From the NCBI RefSeq assembly GCF_964204645.1, contig NC_134026.1, positions 25,748,650 to 25,812,649 of the forward strand: a stretch of DNA of 64,000 bases, in the 5' to 3' direction. Within the stretch, counting starts at the first letter, position 1. Every line of letters starts with the position of its first letter. The position numbers and the translations under genes were made by a program. The notes below the pieces were generated by a model, which was given only the letters and a program-made list of their open reading frames with translations, was not told where the DNA came from and did no database searches. This document shows positions 1 to 13,153 of this stretch, piece after piece. Source of the stretch: Tubulanus polymorphus. Taxonomy: Eukaryota; Nemertea; Palaeonemertea; Tubulaniformes; Tubulanidae.

Positions 1-2739
1 CCATAAATTGCCATCAATAAACCCAAACGTTTCCATTAAACTGTCACCTCAACTGTCATTGTAACCGTTAAGAGGACAGCACTTGAATCAGGCGATTGCG
101 GCAGAAAATGGCAGAATAAATCACTCACAGAATCAGTCATTTATCACTGGTCTGAAAACATTGGATTAACTCGGATATAAACTAACCCCGCAGTAACAAG
201 CACCTGTCATATGAATAAGCAATATTTCACTTTATACGATACGAACACAGTGACATACTGAGCCGATTGGAGAAATAGAAAGAATGTCCGCAAAATTCTT
301 CCAATTATGAAGCGACAAAATGAGAAAGTTCTTGTCTCTTCATGCGCATTCTAATTGAATACCAACTATGCTCATTTCCATATCTATTATGCCTGAACAA
401 ACTGTCATACATTTATATTCAAGGCGTTTGTTTCTTTGATAAAATCATCCATACCCTTTGGCAGAGACTTCTTCTTCATTGAATTGACTTCCATCGCATA
501 AAATGCATGTACCGCGTATTTACAATACTGGCAGCGAGTCAAACTCTTGCAGCCCTGGGGGGCCGACTTGATTTGCTGAAGGATTCAACTTAATCCTGCC
601 CTACGATGGGATTCACCATATCAAAAATACTTCATATACAGTGGCAGAAAGAGTAAATGTAACACAAGCCTCATAGGACGAACCTCCCATTACAGTATCT
701 TTTCTTCTTTTTGATAACGTATCCCATGTTCTTGGTGTCAATCAAGCGTTATTGTTATATTGTCACACAAGACCGACAATAAAACAATGATAACAGAACA
801 GAACGCAAATATTGAATGCTTCTTATTGGCTATATCTGAGCTCTGTTGAGGAGAAAGATTTTCAGGGTTGGTTCGAGATAAAAGAGTTACCAAAGCAAAT
901 GAGAAGACACTATTCGCAACAAATGATACGTAATTGACAAAGTGTACCTTTGATCTCTGGGTATACAAGATGGTGGAACCATGTTTAAGGTATGACAGCG
1001 GCATTGGATTTTCTTTGAAGTCTTAATTGAAGCTTAAAATACATTACATTTACGATAGATAGCTAGGCGCAGATTGCTGCCTAATCAACACTGAGATTGG
1101 AAATGATTGGAACGAAGGAAAACGCTCGAATATGAATTTGTTCTATTTTGCAAAAGCACAAAAAGCTTTTAAAAAGACCTTCCTTACTCAATTAGGTAGA
1201 GTTCACTGTCTTTTTTTTCACAGTAATCCAAATCTCATATTCAAGGCACATCAACTGTCAAATGCTAAGCCAGCATCAGGATGCTTATCAGACAGCCTAA
1301 GATATCTATTCCATCAATTGTAATCTCGACTCATAAACACGAGAATAGGCAACTCCACTAATAATGGATACGAAACTGAAAATGTAAATCTGTCATCATA
1401 TTTGAGTTGTCGAACAGGTAACTCAAGGATGAACTGTCACATGCATTCATGATTTATTACAAGCCAGCAGTCATAATCCATACTATCAAATAATCTTGGC
1501 TGTATGTGACTTATACTTAATTGCTTCAAATCTCAATACTTCCCTATACACTGATGCTTGCTTAATCCATCTTAGCTCATGTTACCATTCCAATATTTGT
1601 TCACAGAATATTAGCCGCGCTGTACTAGGTTCACGTTGAAGGACATTTCACCCAATTACCATGTAAGAAGTTGAGCATAGAGCTCGCAAAACCAACAGCC
1701 GATGGCAAAAACGTGTAAAATCATCAAAAAAATAGAAGCAAAAAACTTCCAGTCAAATAAAATCAGAATACAAGTGAAAATAATGTATTTGGGTTCCAAA
1801 AGAGTGAATTAACAGAAAAGTAGTTTATGCCTGAAAGAATCTCATCATTATCAGTGCAGTTAGATACACACGACTACAAACGCGTGTCAGTTTTCAACGA
1901 GATAGCCACCGAGACCATCCATAATATCGTCAACATTGGCAGCAGACGCATGTGGTTTGTGACTGAGAACTAAAACTCACAGATACGCACCTTATTCTTC
2001 TTAACAGCGTGACAAGTGTGCGTAGGTGGAAATTTGCATTGAAGATTTGAGAATATGAGATGTTGAATTTTCAATTCCTACTGACAACTTAATCACTATG
2101 CTGGATGTATAGCAATGTTTAAACGCGAACAATGAAGCCTCAAGGATCTTTACTAACGTGAATCGAGGGACATTTTAGTAAATTGTTTCGCGAGTGGGAA
2201 ATCACAGTTTTAATGGTTTTCGGGGGGATGTTTAGAAGCATTACAGGCAGGCGAAGACATCACCACTAATTGGATTCAAGACCAGCCGTTACAGTCTGCT
2301 GTAAAAAACTAAACGAAAGTGTCTCATGGGTGCAAACTATTGAAGGATTTACTGGTGGGAGAATGGATTTCAGTTAATATCACGGAGAGAATCTATGTAG
2401 CTATTGATTTACTCAAAACCGTCAACACGGACTGAGTTTCTAAAGATTTTGTGTTCAATAACTAACAACATCTTGTTGATGAAGCGAAGAGCCAGAGCTG
2501 GGGAAAATATATAAGCGAGAAAGGCGCCAATAAATCAGTGGAATAACTAAGAGAATGTTTTATTACGCTGTAGTAGGAAATACGTGATTAATGAATTTCA
2601 ACACCGTATGAGTGATGGATTTATAGGATATATTAATACCTGTGTTAAAGACAGCACATATTTCTGACAAAGCTACACAGAATAAAATATTCATATGGAT
2701 ATATTTCAATAATTGATACATTTATGTTGATTTGAGAAA
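1..2739. other. No gene recognised
   Basis: This is AT-rich DNA with stop codons scattered in all six frames. Open frames up to about 90 codons (for example minus 738-1004 and plus 1132-1323) show no family resemblance, no convincing splice context and ordinary AT-rich composition. If the NOP14 gene further right is complete, its missing 3' exons should lie somewhere here on the minus strand, but I could not find any of them by eye. Confidence 0.6.
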
Positions 2740-2874
2740 ATGCCACACCCGAGTACGCCATCACCCGAGGATGGGGTAGAGACTAAAGAAGTAGCCCAGA
2801 CTCAAGATAGTTCGCCGAAATGTCAAGAGCAAGTTAAAAGCCATCCGGAATCACCTTGTAAAATAGTCAAAGAG
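2740..2874 (+). CDS. Candidate first coding exon of an unrecognised small protein
   Basis: The exon starts at an ATG and encodes 45 codons rich in Pro, Ser, Glu and Lys (it opens MPHPSTPSPEDGVETKE). It ends in a strong donor, GAG|GTAAGA, in phase 0. Read past the donor, the frame stops after about 30 more codons of different character. The next plus-strand piece with matching phase is 12248-12424, so the two may be exons of one gene with a 9.4 kb intron that contains the tandem duplication. The product has no signal peptide or membrane segment and I do not recognise it. A chance ORF is a real alternative. Confidence 0.3.
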
Positions 2875-5800
2875 GTAAGAAAAGATTGTTCTTGTTTTTC
2901 CATGTGGATCTGTCAGGAAGAGCTCAGTTCCATGCTCTTATCAATTCCCCAAACGGCGTTCTAATAGATGGCTGCATAGTAATCAGCAGTTTTTCCTGAG
3001 ATGACCACAAAAAACCTGTCACAGGGTTATCACAGCCTAGCAGTGAGCTGAATAATCTACAGAAGGTGAACATCAAATAATCTGAGCATCACACATTTCC
3101 TAACGATCAACACACTTAACAAGACATATTTCATGGTTGATTTAACTCTATTAACAGCTCATTTTTATCACATCGCAACACGAGGTTAGGTGTATTAATT
3201 AAAACACACCAAAACATGAATAACAATCACAAGATTGATTCCCCTGAGCTGAAAATGACCAATAAACTCATTTCTGCGAAAGATAAATAGAACAGAGAGG
3301 TTGGATAGAATGAATTGAGCATTTCTACTAAGATTTACAGTCATTTGACTTCCCTCTCCTGATCGGTATAATCTCCCAGCTTTTGAGATTGAGGGGCTTC
3401 ATGTTTTATGCTTTGTTCATTGTGCATTATGTTCATTATTTTCAATATGCTGTTATTCTGTATTTCACTGTGTGCTTGTTCTTTGTCAATTTTTTCCATG
3501 TTTTGTCTTGCGTCAATTCATTAGATGTTCAATACTACGTGAATATTATCTATGGAGCAATAAATATAGGTTCAAGTTCATCCTGCAGCAGATAAGATAG
3601 TTGAACACACGAGGCGAAATCCGGTGACTAATTATCGATTACTAATTAGTACGTTCCGGTACGTCTTGCCCTGAAGACCTACGAGACTCACGCCAAATTC
3701 ATGTCTTAGACTAATGAACTCGAAGATCTTCAGGAAACACAGATAGTGCTGCGAGAACAACGCGCTTCAATGACTTAAGAACGATGCTTAAGACGCGGGA
3801 ATATGGACATTGAATGAGACACTCGAATTACCAATGACTTGTACCTCGTTTTGTGTTAAACGTTACCGATAGATTTTATTACTCGGTTCAATGATTTGCA
3901 AGAGAAATGCGACAAAACTTTACATGAACTCTTCTACTAGATCAAAGGAAACATATAGAAGGGTGAATTCTAACACCCTTCATTATTCTACTTCGATACA
4001 CTTCATCCTGAGAAATAAAGCATCTGCTTCAATATCGTCTATATTTCTACTTAATAATATTTTTAACACGCGAGGAGATCATCAGCGATAAAAGTCATTT
4101 CAATCATTGCGGCAGACACGAAATCGCATTGTTAATTGCCATCCTTAAATGGTGCTGAAATGCGAACTAATTTCTTAAGCAATTACAACATCACTCGCAA
4201 GTTGATGAGAGAACAAATATTGAGCTGATAAACTCGAATGAATGTCTAGCAATTCAACGCTAATCGAACGAGACAAGCGTACAAAATTTCAAATGTTCAC
4301 TTATTCAATAAAATGAGACTTAATCTGATAGGACAGTGGGAGTGAAGCTCATTCATCGACTTTCTTTTAGAGAATATAAACCTCGGTATTCATGGTACAT
4401 TTGTGGCGTCCTAACATGATATTCTCCGGGGTACATTCAGACCGATCAATTCACGGGAATAGTTGAGATAACATGCGCTGCTTTTTAATCTTCTAACTAT
4501 CCATCAACGTCTGACGCGATAACATTTCTTAAACAGCGCGTTTTATAGAATGATTCTCGAATTACGTGACACCGAATAATTTTTGATGAGGAATAATCGA
4601 CGAGCACTTCTAAGCAGAATAGAGCGGTTGTCTTTTGACGGATTCATAATCCGCCGTAAGAGGTGATTTCTCTCGCAGATTTAGCGACGCGGCGGTAACT
4701 TCAGCCGCCGTATCAATATTCAGAGATATTCCATCGAGAGATCGAGATAATTGAAACACCAGTGTATGAATAATCATGGATCAGTGATAGGATCGATTGA
4801 ATGATTAAATCCAGCACAGTCTTTACCCTATATACCCCAATAGTACCCAATACCAGATTTAAATCAATTTCAGAATTTTGACATCGCCATACGATGATGT
4901 TCATTAAGTACAACTTTTGAACGAAGCTACCATTTGTTTTACAAGTAAGCTAAAATGTATCATTCGTCACGGAGGACAGAATCTCTGATGAATTTCCCAG
5001 TTGGATTCCGGAATACGTAATAAATCACTGCAACTTAATTTGAATGTACAAATTGACGAACTCATTCATAAACATTACTAGAACATCGCGTAGACACAGA
5101 CACGGTTGATGACGGGAAAATAGTGAAGCTGCGTCTTACACATGATCGATTGTTATTCAATATACGATCAACCCTACATTACTCCTTCGACTATACTACC
5201 TGTAGCCTCGCCGAGAGATAAAAAACACCCGGATTGTTCTAGTACAAATCTGAGCAATAATAACACAACGATAAATTTGATCATCGTTAAAAATATAACG
5301 TTTGCAGAAATACACAGAGACAAGCGTCCATCAGTTTTTACATTTCATATTCCCGTGCGGGCGAGTTCCCAGAGATATTTTCAAATTACCTCCAAAACGC
5401 TGCAGGCTTCGACTTGTTGATTGCATATGAAGTTCTCGTCTTAATCTAATAGAATTTACTTGTAGTGTCAAATCCTCTCATTTTAATTAGATTTCGGCGA
5501 CATTCTAATTACGAAGTAGTCGCAGGAGGGATTTGAGGATTGACAGCGGAACTCCTTTCTCAGTTCAAACACTGAGATTATTTCTCCAGGAAAAAGACTT
5601 ATATGACCTAGACGTAGGTGTGATTTGGTCATTGAGATTATACGTCTTATTTCAAACATCATGAGAGATATATATGGAATATGTAGGCGCGTTAAGATTA
5701 ATATTACCTTTCAAAGAATTATGAAAAGATTTTCCCAAAGGGGCATCACCGGAAATAGAATTATCTTATGCTCTCGGTAACATTTTGCCACGGACAAATA

Positions 5801-6150
5801 CACCCCCACGAATCTGACGATCTATTCTTAAACTCTATAAGAAGTTGCAGACCAACTCCATATTCCGATGAAAAGAAAGTTGAACTATTCATGAGACAGG
5901 AGTGTATCAATCTAAATTATCTTTGACACCGATCGGGACTGTACAAACCTAATCCCAACTATTGTTGGCTCGGCAATGGCTATCAACAATACTTATCGTA
6001 ACTATATCCTTGTTAGTAACCATGGGAACACTGAAGTTCTCATTTCGATCTCATAAATGAGAATATTTGTTATTCAGACGCGTCAGCTTTCAGCTATATA
6101 GCCACCAGTTTTCATTTAGCCTCCCACGGCAATAATAATTTCATTTCTAT
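2875..6150. other. No gene recognised (possible intron)
   Basis: No exon I can support was seen. The longest frames (plus 3383-3595, 3891-4091, 5142-5420; minus 4713-4913) are AT-rich or low in information and match no family I know. If the candidate gene beginning at 2740 is real, this stretch is part of its first intron. Confidence 0.5.
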
Positions 6151-7774
6151 AACTGCGGATTCGCAGACATCAACAAATTAAGGGAAAGTAATAGTCGAAA
6201 TATCAGATTAATATAACACCAGACTGTCTTATATCTAATAGACGAATTAACACACGAATCAACATTTCATGTCAGTCATGCGCGTATGAAATTCGGTTAT
6301 GACGAAATAATTTCATTACTGAACTGACCGTTTTGTTATAAAATGCCATCACCCCTGCGAGTGATATCAATTAACATTCGGCTGATTGAGTTATCTTCTG
6401 GTAGCGGCAATCTGACCCGTACTGCGGGGGAGGGGGGGTTCTGGTAATTTCATCGAATCCGATTAGAAAACTGTGATGGAAAAACAGGCGTATATAATTT
6501 AGCACGGGTAATTTGCAAACGAACGCCGACGTGGAGCCAATTAGGAACGAGACACTGAACTCGGCGCGGAAACACGCACAAAAAGTGCGATTCTATTGCC
6601 ATAGAAACCGAAATATAACAACAGGAAAATGGAAGCCAACCAAAACATAATACACATTGTCGCGAAAGGGATACTGGCTTAATAGCTAGATATCGCATTC
6701 ATTTTATAAGTGTAACCGGTAGAAAAACAGGTGGGAAATAAGTTCTGCAACTTAGCAACTTTTTTTTCAACAAACTACAGAGAACTGTGGACATACCAAG
6801 GGTTCATTAGAGATGAGTGATGCTATCATAGGAGCTAGCTGACAATAACACGTTCTGAGGATAACAAGCAAAAGTATGCTGATGATGTCAATGGAAAAAC
6901 CAAGCCCCAGGAGTTAAACAGCCATCACTTAATGATGGTTGATGATGCTGACACCAGTAGCAGTAGTGCTGGTAACGGGTGACCAGTAATGATGCGGACA
7001 TCCCCTCCGGTATCAACAACCACATCTGTAACATCTAATGACTTTCAGAAAGTGCTATAAACCATTTCTACATGACATTATCACATTCCCCCGTAATAAA
7101 ACTATCATTATATGACAATTTGAACTGATAGAGGATGTTGAGTCTGAAAATCACAAAAGTTAATAACGCTTGATTATGAATTTCTGTGTAGCAAAAACAG
7201 TGAATCATAGAAATGAAAAGTCTTTCAAAACTTTCTTTTTCAATAATAAATTGTTCTATTGCTCTGCGTATTAATGGTTGATTAAGGTCACGAACATATA
7301 TGAAAATATGACATCAACTCGCACTCTAGAGAAAAGAGCTGAAAACAATCAAGCATCATCACTATTCACATAAAAAGCACTTATGGGGAAACGTTCTTCT
7401 TTCGAGCCGTCGGCAATCTTCGTAGAAAGTCTAGCTACATGTACGAACCCATGGCACAGTACACAATGCGTCAGGATTAGCCATCAGAATATCATAATCC
7501 AAAATGTCAGTGTTTCGAAATCCGTAGGGAGAATAAATCTGTACAGGTTTCCACAGTGTAAAGCTCACCTTTCATTCGTGATTGCAGCAGTAAAGCGCAG
7601 CTGCACGAAACTTCCAACATTTGTTGATGCAGTTTAATAGCAGATGTATTCGGCTTCAGAGCTTTTTATGAGATTTTAGTTGTTCAACGTGTAGACTTTG
7701 TGCAAGAATGTTGTGAGTACAGTTGAAATATTCTAAGAATGGAAAGCTTTCCAGATTTCCAGATTCGTCAAAAT
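6151..7774. repeat. Tandem duplication, copy 1 (1,624 bp)
   Basis: The copy begins with aactgcggattcgcagacat and ends with ttccagattcgtcaaaat, and is followed at once by copy 2 with no spacer. By eye the two copies differ at only two places: 7452 T versus 9076 C, and 7592 A versus 9216 T. No terminal inverted repeat, LTR or target duplication marks the ends, so this looks like a segmental tandem duplication or an assembly artefact and not a transposon. Inside are an ORF of 84 codons on plus (7383-7637) and one of 82 codons on minus (6450-6698). Neither is recognisable. Confidence 0.95.
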
Positions 7775-9398
7775 AACTGCGGATTCGCAGACATCAACAA
7801 ATTAAGGGAAAGTAATAGTCGAAATATCAGATTAATATAACACCAGACTGTCTTATATCTAATAGACGAATTAACACACGAATCAACATTTCATGTCAGT
7901 CATGCGCGTATGAAATTCGGTTATGACGAAATAATTTCATTACTGAACTGACCGTTTTGTTATAAAATGCCATCACCCCTGCGAGTGATATCAATTAACA
8001 TTCGGCTGATTGAGTTATCTTCTGGTAGCGGCAATCTGACCCGTACTGCGGGGGAGGGGGGGTTCTGGTAATTTCATCGAATCCGATTAGAAAACTGTGA
8101 TGGAAAAACAGGCGTATATAATTTAGCACGGGTAATTTGCAAACGAACGCCGACGTGGAGCCAATTAGGAACGAGACACTGAACTCGGCGCGGAAACACG
8201 CACAAAAAGTGCGATTCTATTGCCATAGAAACCGAAATATAACAACAGGAAAATGGAAGCCAACCAAAACATAATACACATTGTCGCGAAAGGGATACTG
8301 GCTTAATAGCTAGATATCGCATTCATTTTATAAGTGTAACCGGTAGAAAAACAGGTGGGAAATAAGTTCTGCAACTTAGCAACTTTTTTTTCAACAAACT
8401 ACAGAGAACTGTGGACATACCAAGGGTTCATTAGAGATGAGTGATGCTATCATAGGAGCTAGCTGACAATAACACGTTCTGAGGATAACAAGCAAAAGTA
8501 TGCTGATGATGTCAATGGAAAAACCAAGCCCCAGGAGTTAAACAGCCATCACTTAATGATGGTTGATGATGCTGACACCAGTAGCAGTAGTGCTGGTAAC
8601 GGGTGACCAGTAATGATGCGGACATCCCCTCCGGTATCAACAACCACATCTGTAACATCTAATGACTTTCAGAAAGTGCTATAAACCATTTCTACATGAC
8701 ATTATCACATTCCCCCGTAATAAAACTATCATTATATGACAATTTGAACTGATAGAGGATGTTGAGTCTGAAAATCACAAAAGTTAATAACGCTTGATTA
8801 TGAATTTCTGTGTAGCAAAAACAGTGAATCATAGAAATGAAAAGTCTTTCAAAACTTTCTTTTTCAATAATAAATTGTTCTATTGCTCTGCGTATTAATG
8901 GTTGATTAAGGTCACGAACATATATGAAAATATGACATCAACTCGCACTCTAGAGAAAAGAGCTGAAAACAATCAAGCATCATCACTATTCACATAAAAA
9001 GCACTTATGGGGAAACGTTCTTCTTTCGAGCCGTCGGCAATCTTCGTAGAAAGTCTAGCTACATGTACGAACCCACGGCACAGTACACAATGCGTCAGGA
9101 TTAGCCATCAGAATATCATAATCCAAAATGTCAGTGTTTCGAAATCCGTAGGGAGAATAAATCTGTACAGGTTTCCACAGTGTAAAGCTCACCTTTCATT
9201 CGTGATTGCAGCAGTTAAGCGCAGCTGCACGAAACTTCCAACATTTGTTGATGCAGTTTAATAGCAGATGTATTCGGCTTCAGAGCTTTTTATGAGATTT
9301 TAGTTGTTCAACGTGTAGACTTTGTGCAAGAATGTTGTGAGTACAGTTGAAATATTCTAAGAATGGAAAGCTTTCCAGATTTCCAGATTCGTCAAAAT
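7775..9398. repeat. Tandem duplication, copy 2 (1,624 bp)
   Basis: Second copy, head to tail with copy 1 at an exact offset of 1,624 bp. It carries the same two small open frames (minus 8074-8322, plus 9007-9261). The plus frame differs by Trp to Arg through the T/C difference, while the A/T difference is silent in that frame. Unique sequence resumes at 9399. Confidence 0.95.
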
Positions 9399-12247
9399 AC
9401 ACCGAGTGAAGGATAAGAAATATTCATTTATGCTTTTTCAGAAGTGATTATTGGACATCATTGAGTGAATATGACACAGTTTTATAGCCGTAATTGCAGT
9501 GGGAATATGTACGGATGGAATGATACTCTGGTCGTAGGAATATTTATTCATGGCGCTTGTTTTTCGGGATACTCGGGATACTGTTTAGTATTATTGAGGA
9601 TGTTAAACATATCATAACAAGAAACGGATTTCGTTCACAGTATGCCTACGCATACTTGACTTAGTTTTATAGTAATGCACAAATAACTAAGGTACGACTA
9701 ATACATGAATATATCCAACCAACTCACTAAAAACATTGATATCAGTTGAGTATCTGTCCTAACATAGCTGTAATCAGAGAGATTTATTTAGTGCGAGACA
9801 CAACTCAATTTCCTGGGCAGATTACAGGGCAGGGGGTTATTTTTCCATTAGTATCATGGCAGAACTGTACATTGAGACCTGCCACAATAATAGCCAGTGA
9901 AACTACAGGTGGTGGGTGATCTGTGGTCTCGATGATCAAGGTTGACAACGGGGAAGATGCCATATGAGAAATATCGATATCTTGATGCACCTAATATCAG
10001 TCAGACTGGGAGAGTCCAGAAGTAGATTGAGAGGGAAAGTAATGAAGTCGAATCTAAAGAATTGATCTCGTAACAGATACAAGTCAAATCGGTTCCTTCA
10101 TTAAATATTTATGATCTTTCAACCTTGATATAAAGAAACATCTGGCTATTAAATAGATAACAGAAGACACTACCCGTAGCTTGGCTAGGACAAATGAATC
10201 GTACATAATGAATGACAAACATGTATATTTCCATTCGTATGGGCACAATGAAAACAACAGGATGATAAGCCATAACTGCATTACAACTAGCACACGATGC
10301 TGAAAAAAAAAATGCTCGATGAAAAACAGCAAATAGTTTAGCCGAAGCTGAACATCATAATGTAGGTTGACAAATATACGTAATGAATACAACAGGCAAA
10401 ATACTTTCAACCAGCCATTTACATGGATGCGATGCAAAAGTGTTGAGTAATGTTGCTAAAAGGGATATTCATAAAGTATCTATAAAATTCACGTTGTTAT
10501 ATCATATCATAAAGTGGTTAAAAGGCTATGATGGAAATCATCATTTCTACTGCATTTTCAATGATGTTTGTCCTGCCGAGCTCATCAATTTGTGGAATAT
10601 AGGGAATGAGATGATGCAGTAAATTGCACAATAATTAGTTTCAGAGTCAACGGATCTTTAGGAATACAGATTAATTGGTATATTTATGATGGATAAGTGA
10701 TGAGAGATGTGATATTTCATTTCGTGTCGTGGTATATCATATCAGGATCATAGAGCCAGGGATCAACTAATTTGTGGGTCGGACTGAAAAACAAACTGAC
10801 AGGTTCAAATACAGAATAATTCATTTTCTAACTATTATCCTGGTTATTGTACGTTGTCAGGAACTGTCATATGATAAATTCCGCGTAATGTTTCCCAGTT
10901 TTGCCTTTTAAGGCGATGATCCGGATTTCGTGGTGAGAGCTTGAATCTAATTATGATGAATGGCATCTAGTTCATTTAAGTTTGTCTATACAGATGCTAG
11001 AATACAGAAACTACTGATCTACTCGACAGAGATTTACAATATCAATCAGAAATCAAATTATTAAAAGCTGGTGGATTTAGAAATAGGGATCCATACGAAC
11101 ATATGTTGCTACTGTAGATGAACTGAGTCGACAAAACGGTAAGAATATTTTGAGGTAAAATTTTAGGATGAGCATACGATGGGTAACAAACACGACTATC
11201 ACATTGCAAAAAAGGAAATGCGTGTTGCCATCAATCAAAGCCAATTCCGAACTAAACTTTATCTCTAATGTTGAATTGATATTGCATTAGCTAGGCTGGA
11301 GGTAACATTCCATTGCGGTGAATAGGGTAAACTTGTAGGCAATTATAGTACCAATGTACGATTGGTTTTAAGGATAAGTAGTGTTGTTGAATTGGTGAAG
11401 CAAGATCAACGAACTAAACCAATATACCACCATACTGACAGATCAAATCAAATCAGTACCGTGTACGCCAATGGATATGATGTACACTGACTGACGTTAA
11501 ATGGTAGCAGCAGTTTTCAGATTGGAAAGTCAATCCAATAAATCCCTCAGGATTGACCCTGTGAACTGGAATTAACAAAGTTGATGACTAGTGACATATA
11601 GGCCATTGATATGATGCTTCTTTTATCAAACTTTCTGAAAATATGGATACGCATGTACAAGTAATTATGGGTTATACAGTTTGGATGTGGATCCATAGCT
11701 TGCGAAGAGAAACAGTGAAATGGCTCAGAAATACGATTCATCAGATATTTCAGAACCACATACATGATATAGATGCTAACAGTACATACCTAGTTGTTGA
11801 GTTTATACTATCTAAGCAATATGATCACTTGTTTAGCCATTATAGTTTAGTTTAGGATTCATTTCTAGCTTCAAGAGTTTATGTATCTTACATTCCTAAC
11901 AATATTATTACTGATAGTTTTGGCATGTGTTTGAATGTAAAGTATGGACAAGTGCATTTTTCAACATCCTACAGAATTGTGTCAATTACAGACTAAATAA
12001 TCGGACCCACAAAACCTATAATCTTTATTGTCTTATGTTTTGGTAAGGTGGAAGCCTTTAGGAATTGAGAAATCTATTTTCATTTTTAGCTGAATGAAAG
12101 GATAGGATAGTAAAGTAAGATATTGGAAGGAGATTTTACACTATTTAAGAATCGAGAATAGGTTTTCTGAACATGTAACAGAAAAGGAGAATAACTATAT
12201 CAAGCATGATGGGCAACACAGTGACTTGTATACACACAATCCCGCAG
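9399..12247. other. No gene recognised
   Basis: This is AT-rich DNA. Small open frames exist (minus 9805-9990, minus 10084-10437, plus 10383-10622, plus 11643-11855) but none resembles a known family, and the hydrophobic 10084-10437 frame is typical of AT-rich noise. No NOP14 exon was found on the minus strand. Confidence 0.5.
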
Positions 12248-12424
12248 TCTCCTGTGAAGAATTTAAAAGCACCACTGGTGCCTCTGCCTCGCTCACCAAA
12301 TAGATACCAAGTACACCAGTGTGACTGCTGTGATGAAATACAAATCATTCACCAGTTAGAGACATTACAAATGGAACAGATTGCGGTAAGTCTTACTCAG
12401 GGGTCTCATAGACCAATTTCATAG
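12248..12424 (+). CDS. Candidate second exon of an unrecognised small Cys-containing protein
   Basis: An acceptor-like cccgcag at 12241-12247 is followed by a phase-0 frame that begins SPVKNLKAPLVPLPRSP, contains the cysteine cluster CDCC and then a helical-looking segment (IIHQLETLQMEQIA). It either ends at a donor GCG|GTAAGT after 12385 or reads on to a stop at 12422-12424. An AATAAA about 80 bases downstream would suit a terminal exon. It joins in phase with 2740-2874, giving a protein of 103 residues. Composition looks like real coding sequence, but I do not recognise the family. The end overlaps the probable span of NOP14 on the other strand. Confidence 0.3.
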   Translation, partial: SPVKNLKAPLVPLPRSPNRYQVHQCDCCDEIQIIHQLETLQMEQIAVSLTQGSHRPIS

Positions 12425-12757
12425 AGAAATAGCCATTCCAGTTTAAACAAAAACAAATACTTTCCAATGGACTTCAATATTGCCACACATTCCTCAAAGA
12501 ATGAATAAAACTAAATCTATGCCACCAGTGAGATTGTGATTATTCAATTGAATGTGGAATTATGTAGAACTGGATAGTCTTAATAACCCAGTGAACAGGC
12601 AAAGCATTCTAAAAATAGTTTATTTAGTCACAGTCTCATAGTTTTAGAAGAATCGTACAGGACATACAGACGGAATAGGAATAACATGCTGATATGGGAG
12701 TAAAACATAGCTTTGTTGGACCAGAACCTGAAAACAGTGAAGTAATTTTATAATTAC

Positions 12758-13153
12758 CTGTTTTTCTATGGCAAACCTTGCCAACATCTTCTCTTCAACG
12801 GACAATTCTGGATTGTTTTCTCCGAATCGTTTGTCGATGATCTTATTAGCTTTGTCTTTCTTCTTAAATTCGACCAACAGTGTTTGTTTTCGCTGGAACG
12901 ATAACGCAGTACCGTTAGAAATGCCATTTTATCCAAACATTATCACTGCTTCAAAACGGAATATCCGATCACGTACCTTAGTGATGGCCTTTGATCTAGA
13001 AAGACCAGGCATTCCTTTATCATGTTTTGAGATTCGGCGCCCGAGAACGTCATGTTTCTGGCGATTAACTTTAACTTCAAATGGATTGACTTTTTTATCG
13101 ACTTCTTTCTTTTTCCTGTGAACCTTGTCAGCGACGATCTTTCTTTTACCCAT
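12758..13153 (-). CDS. NOP14: NOP14 nucleolar protein, 5' coding exons (partial)
   Basis: NOP14 is an essential nucleolar factor of the small-subunit processome, needed for 18S rRNA maturation and 40S assembly. Two exons are visible: 12977-13153 (ATG at 13153, 59 codons, donor AAG|GTACGT) and 12758-12892 (45 codons, acceptor TTCCAG, donor CAG|GTAATT), both phase 0. The start is Lys/Arg-rich (MGKRKIVADKVHRKKKE). It is followed by the family's conserved N-terminal signatures NPFEVKVNRQKHDVLGRR and, in exon 2, DKRFGENNPELSVEEKMLAR, matching human NOP14 in order and spacing. An acceptor-like TTCTTCTTAG just upstream of the ATG suggests a 5'UTR intron. Family members are about 850 residues long; only 104 are seen. 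The remaining exons should lie at lower coordinates on this strand but were not found. The locus may therefore have a very long intron 2, run off the window, or be truncated. Confidence 0.85.

Noticed and set aside
7383-7637. 84-codon plus ORF (and its copy at 9007-9261) inside the tandem duplication
   Set aside because: No family resemblance, no splice context, and its doubling only reflects the duplication. One of the two base changes alters Trp to Arg, giving no sign of constraint.
9805-9990. Minus ORF with a Pro/Cys-rich end (KITPCPVICPGN)
   Set aside because: It reads equally well on the opposite strand and has no splice partner or known family, so it is not supported as an exon.
10084-10437. 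117-codon hydrophobic minus ORF
   Set aside because: Phe/Leu/Ile/Tyr-rich composition is expected from AT-rich noise. There is no recognisable domain and no matching exon neighbours.
12768-13121. 117-codon plus ORF antisense to NOP14
   Set aside because: It is the shadow of the two well-conserved NOP14 exons.
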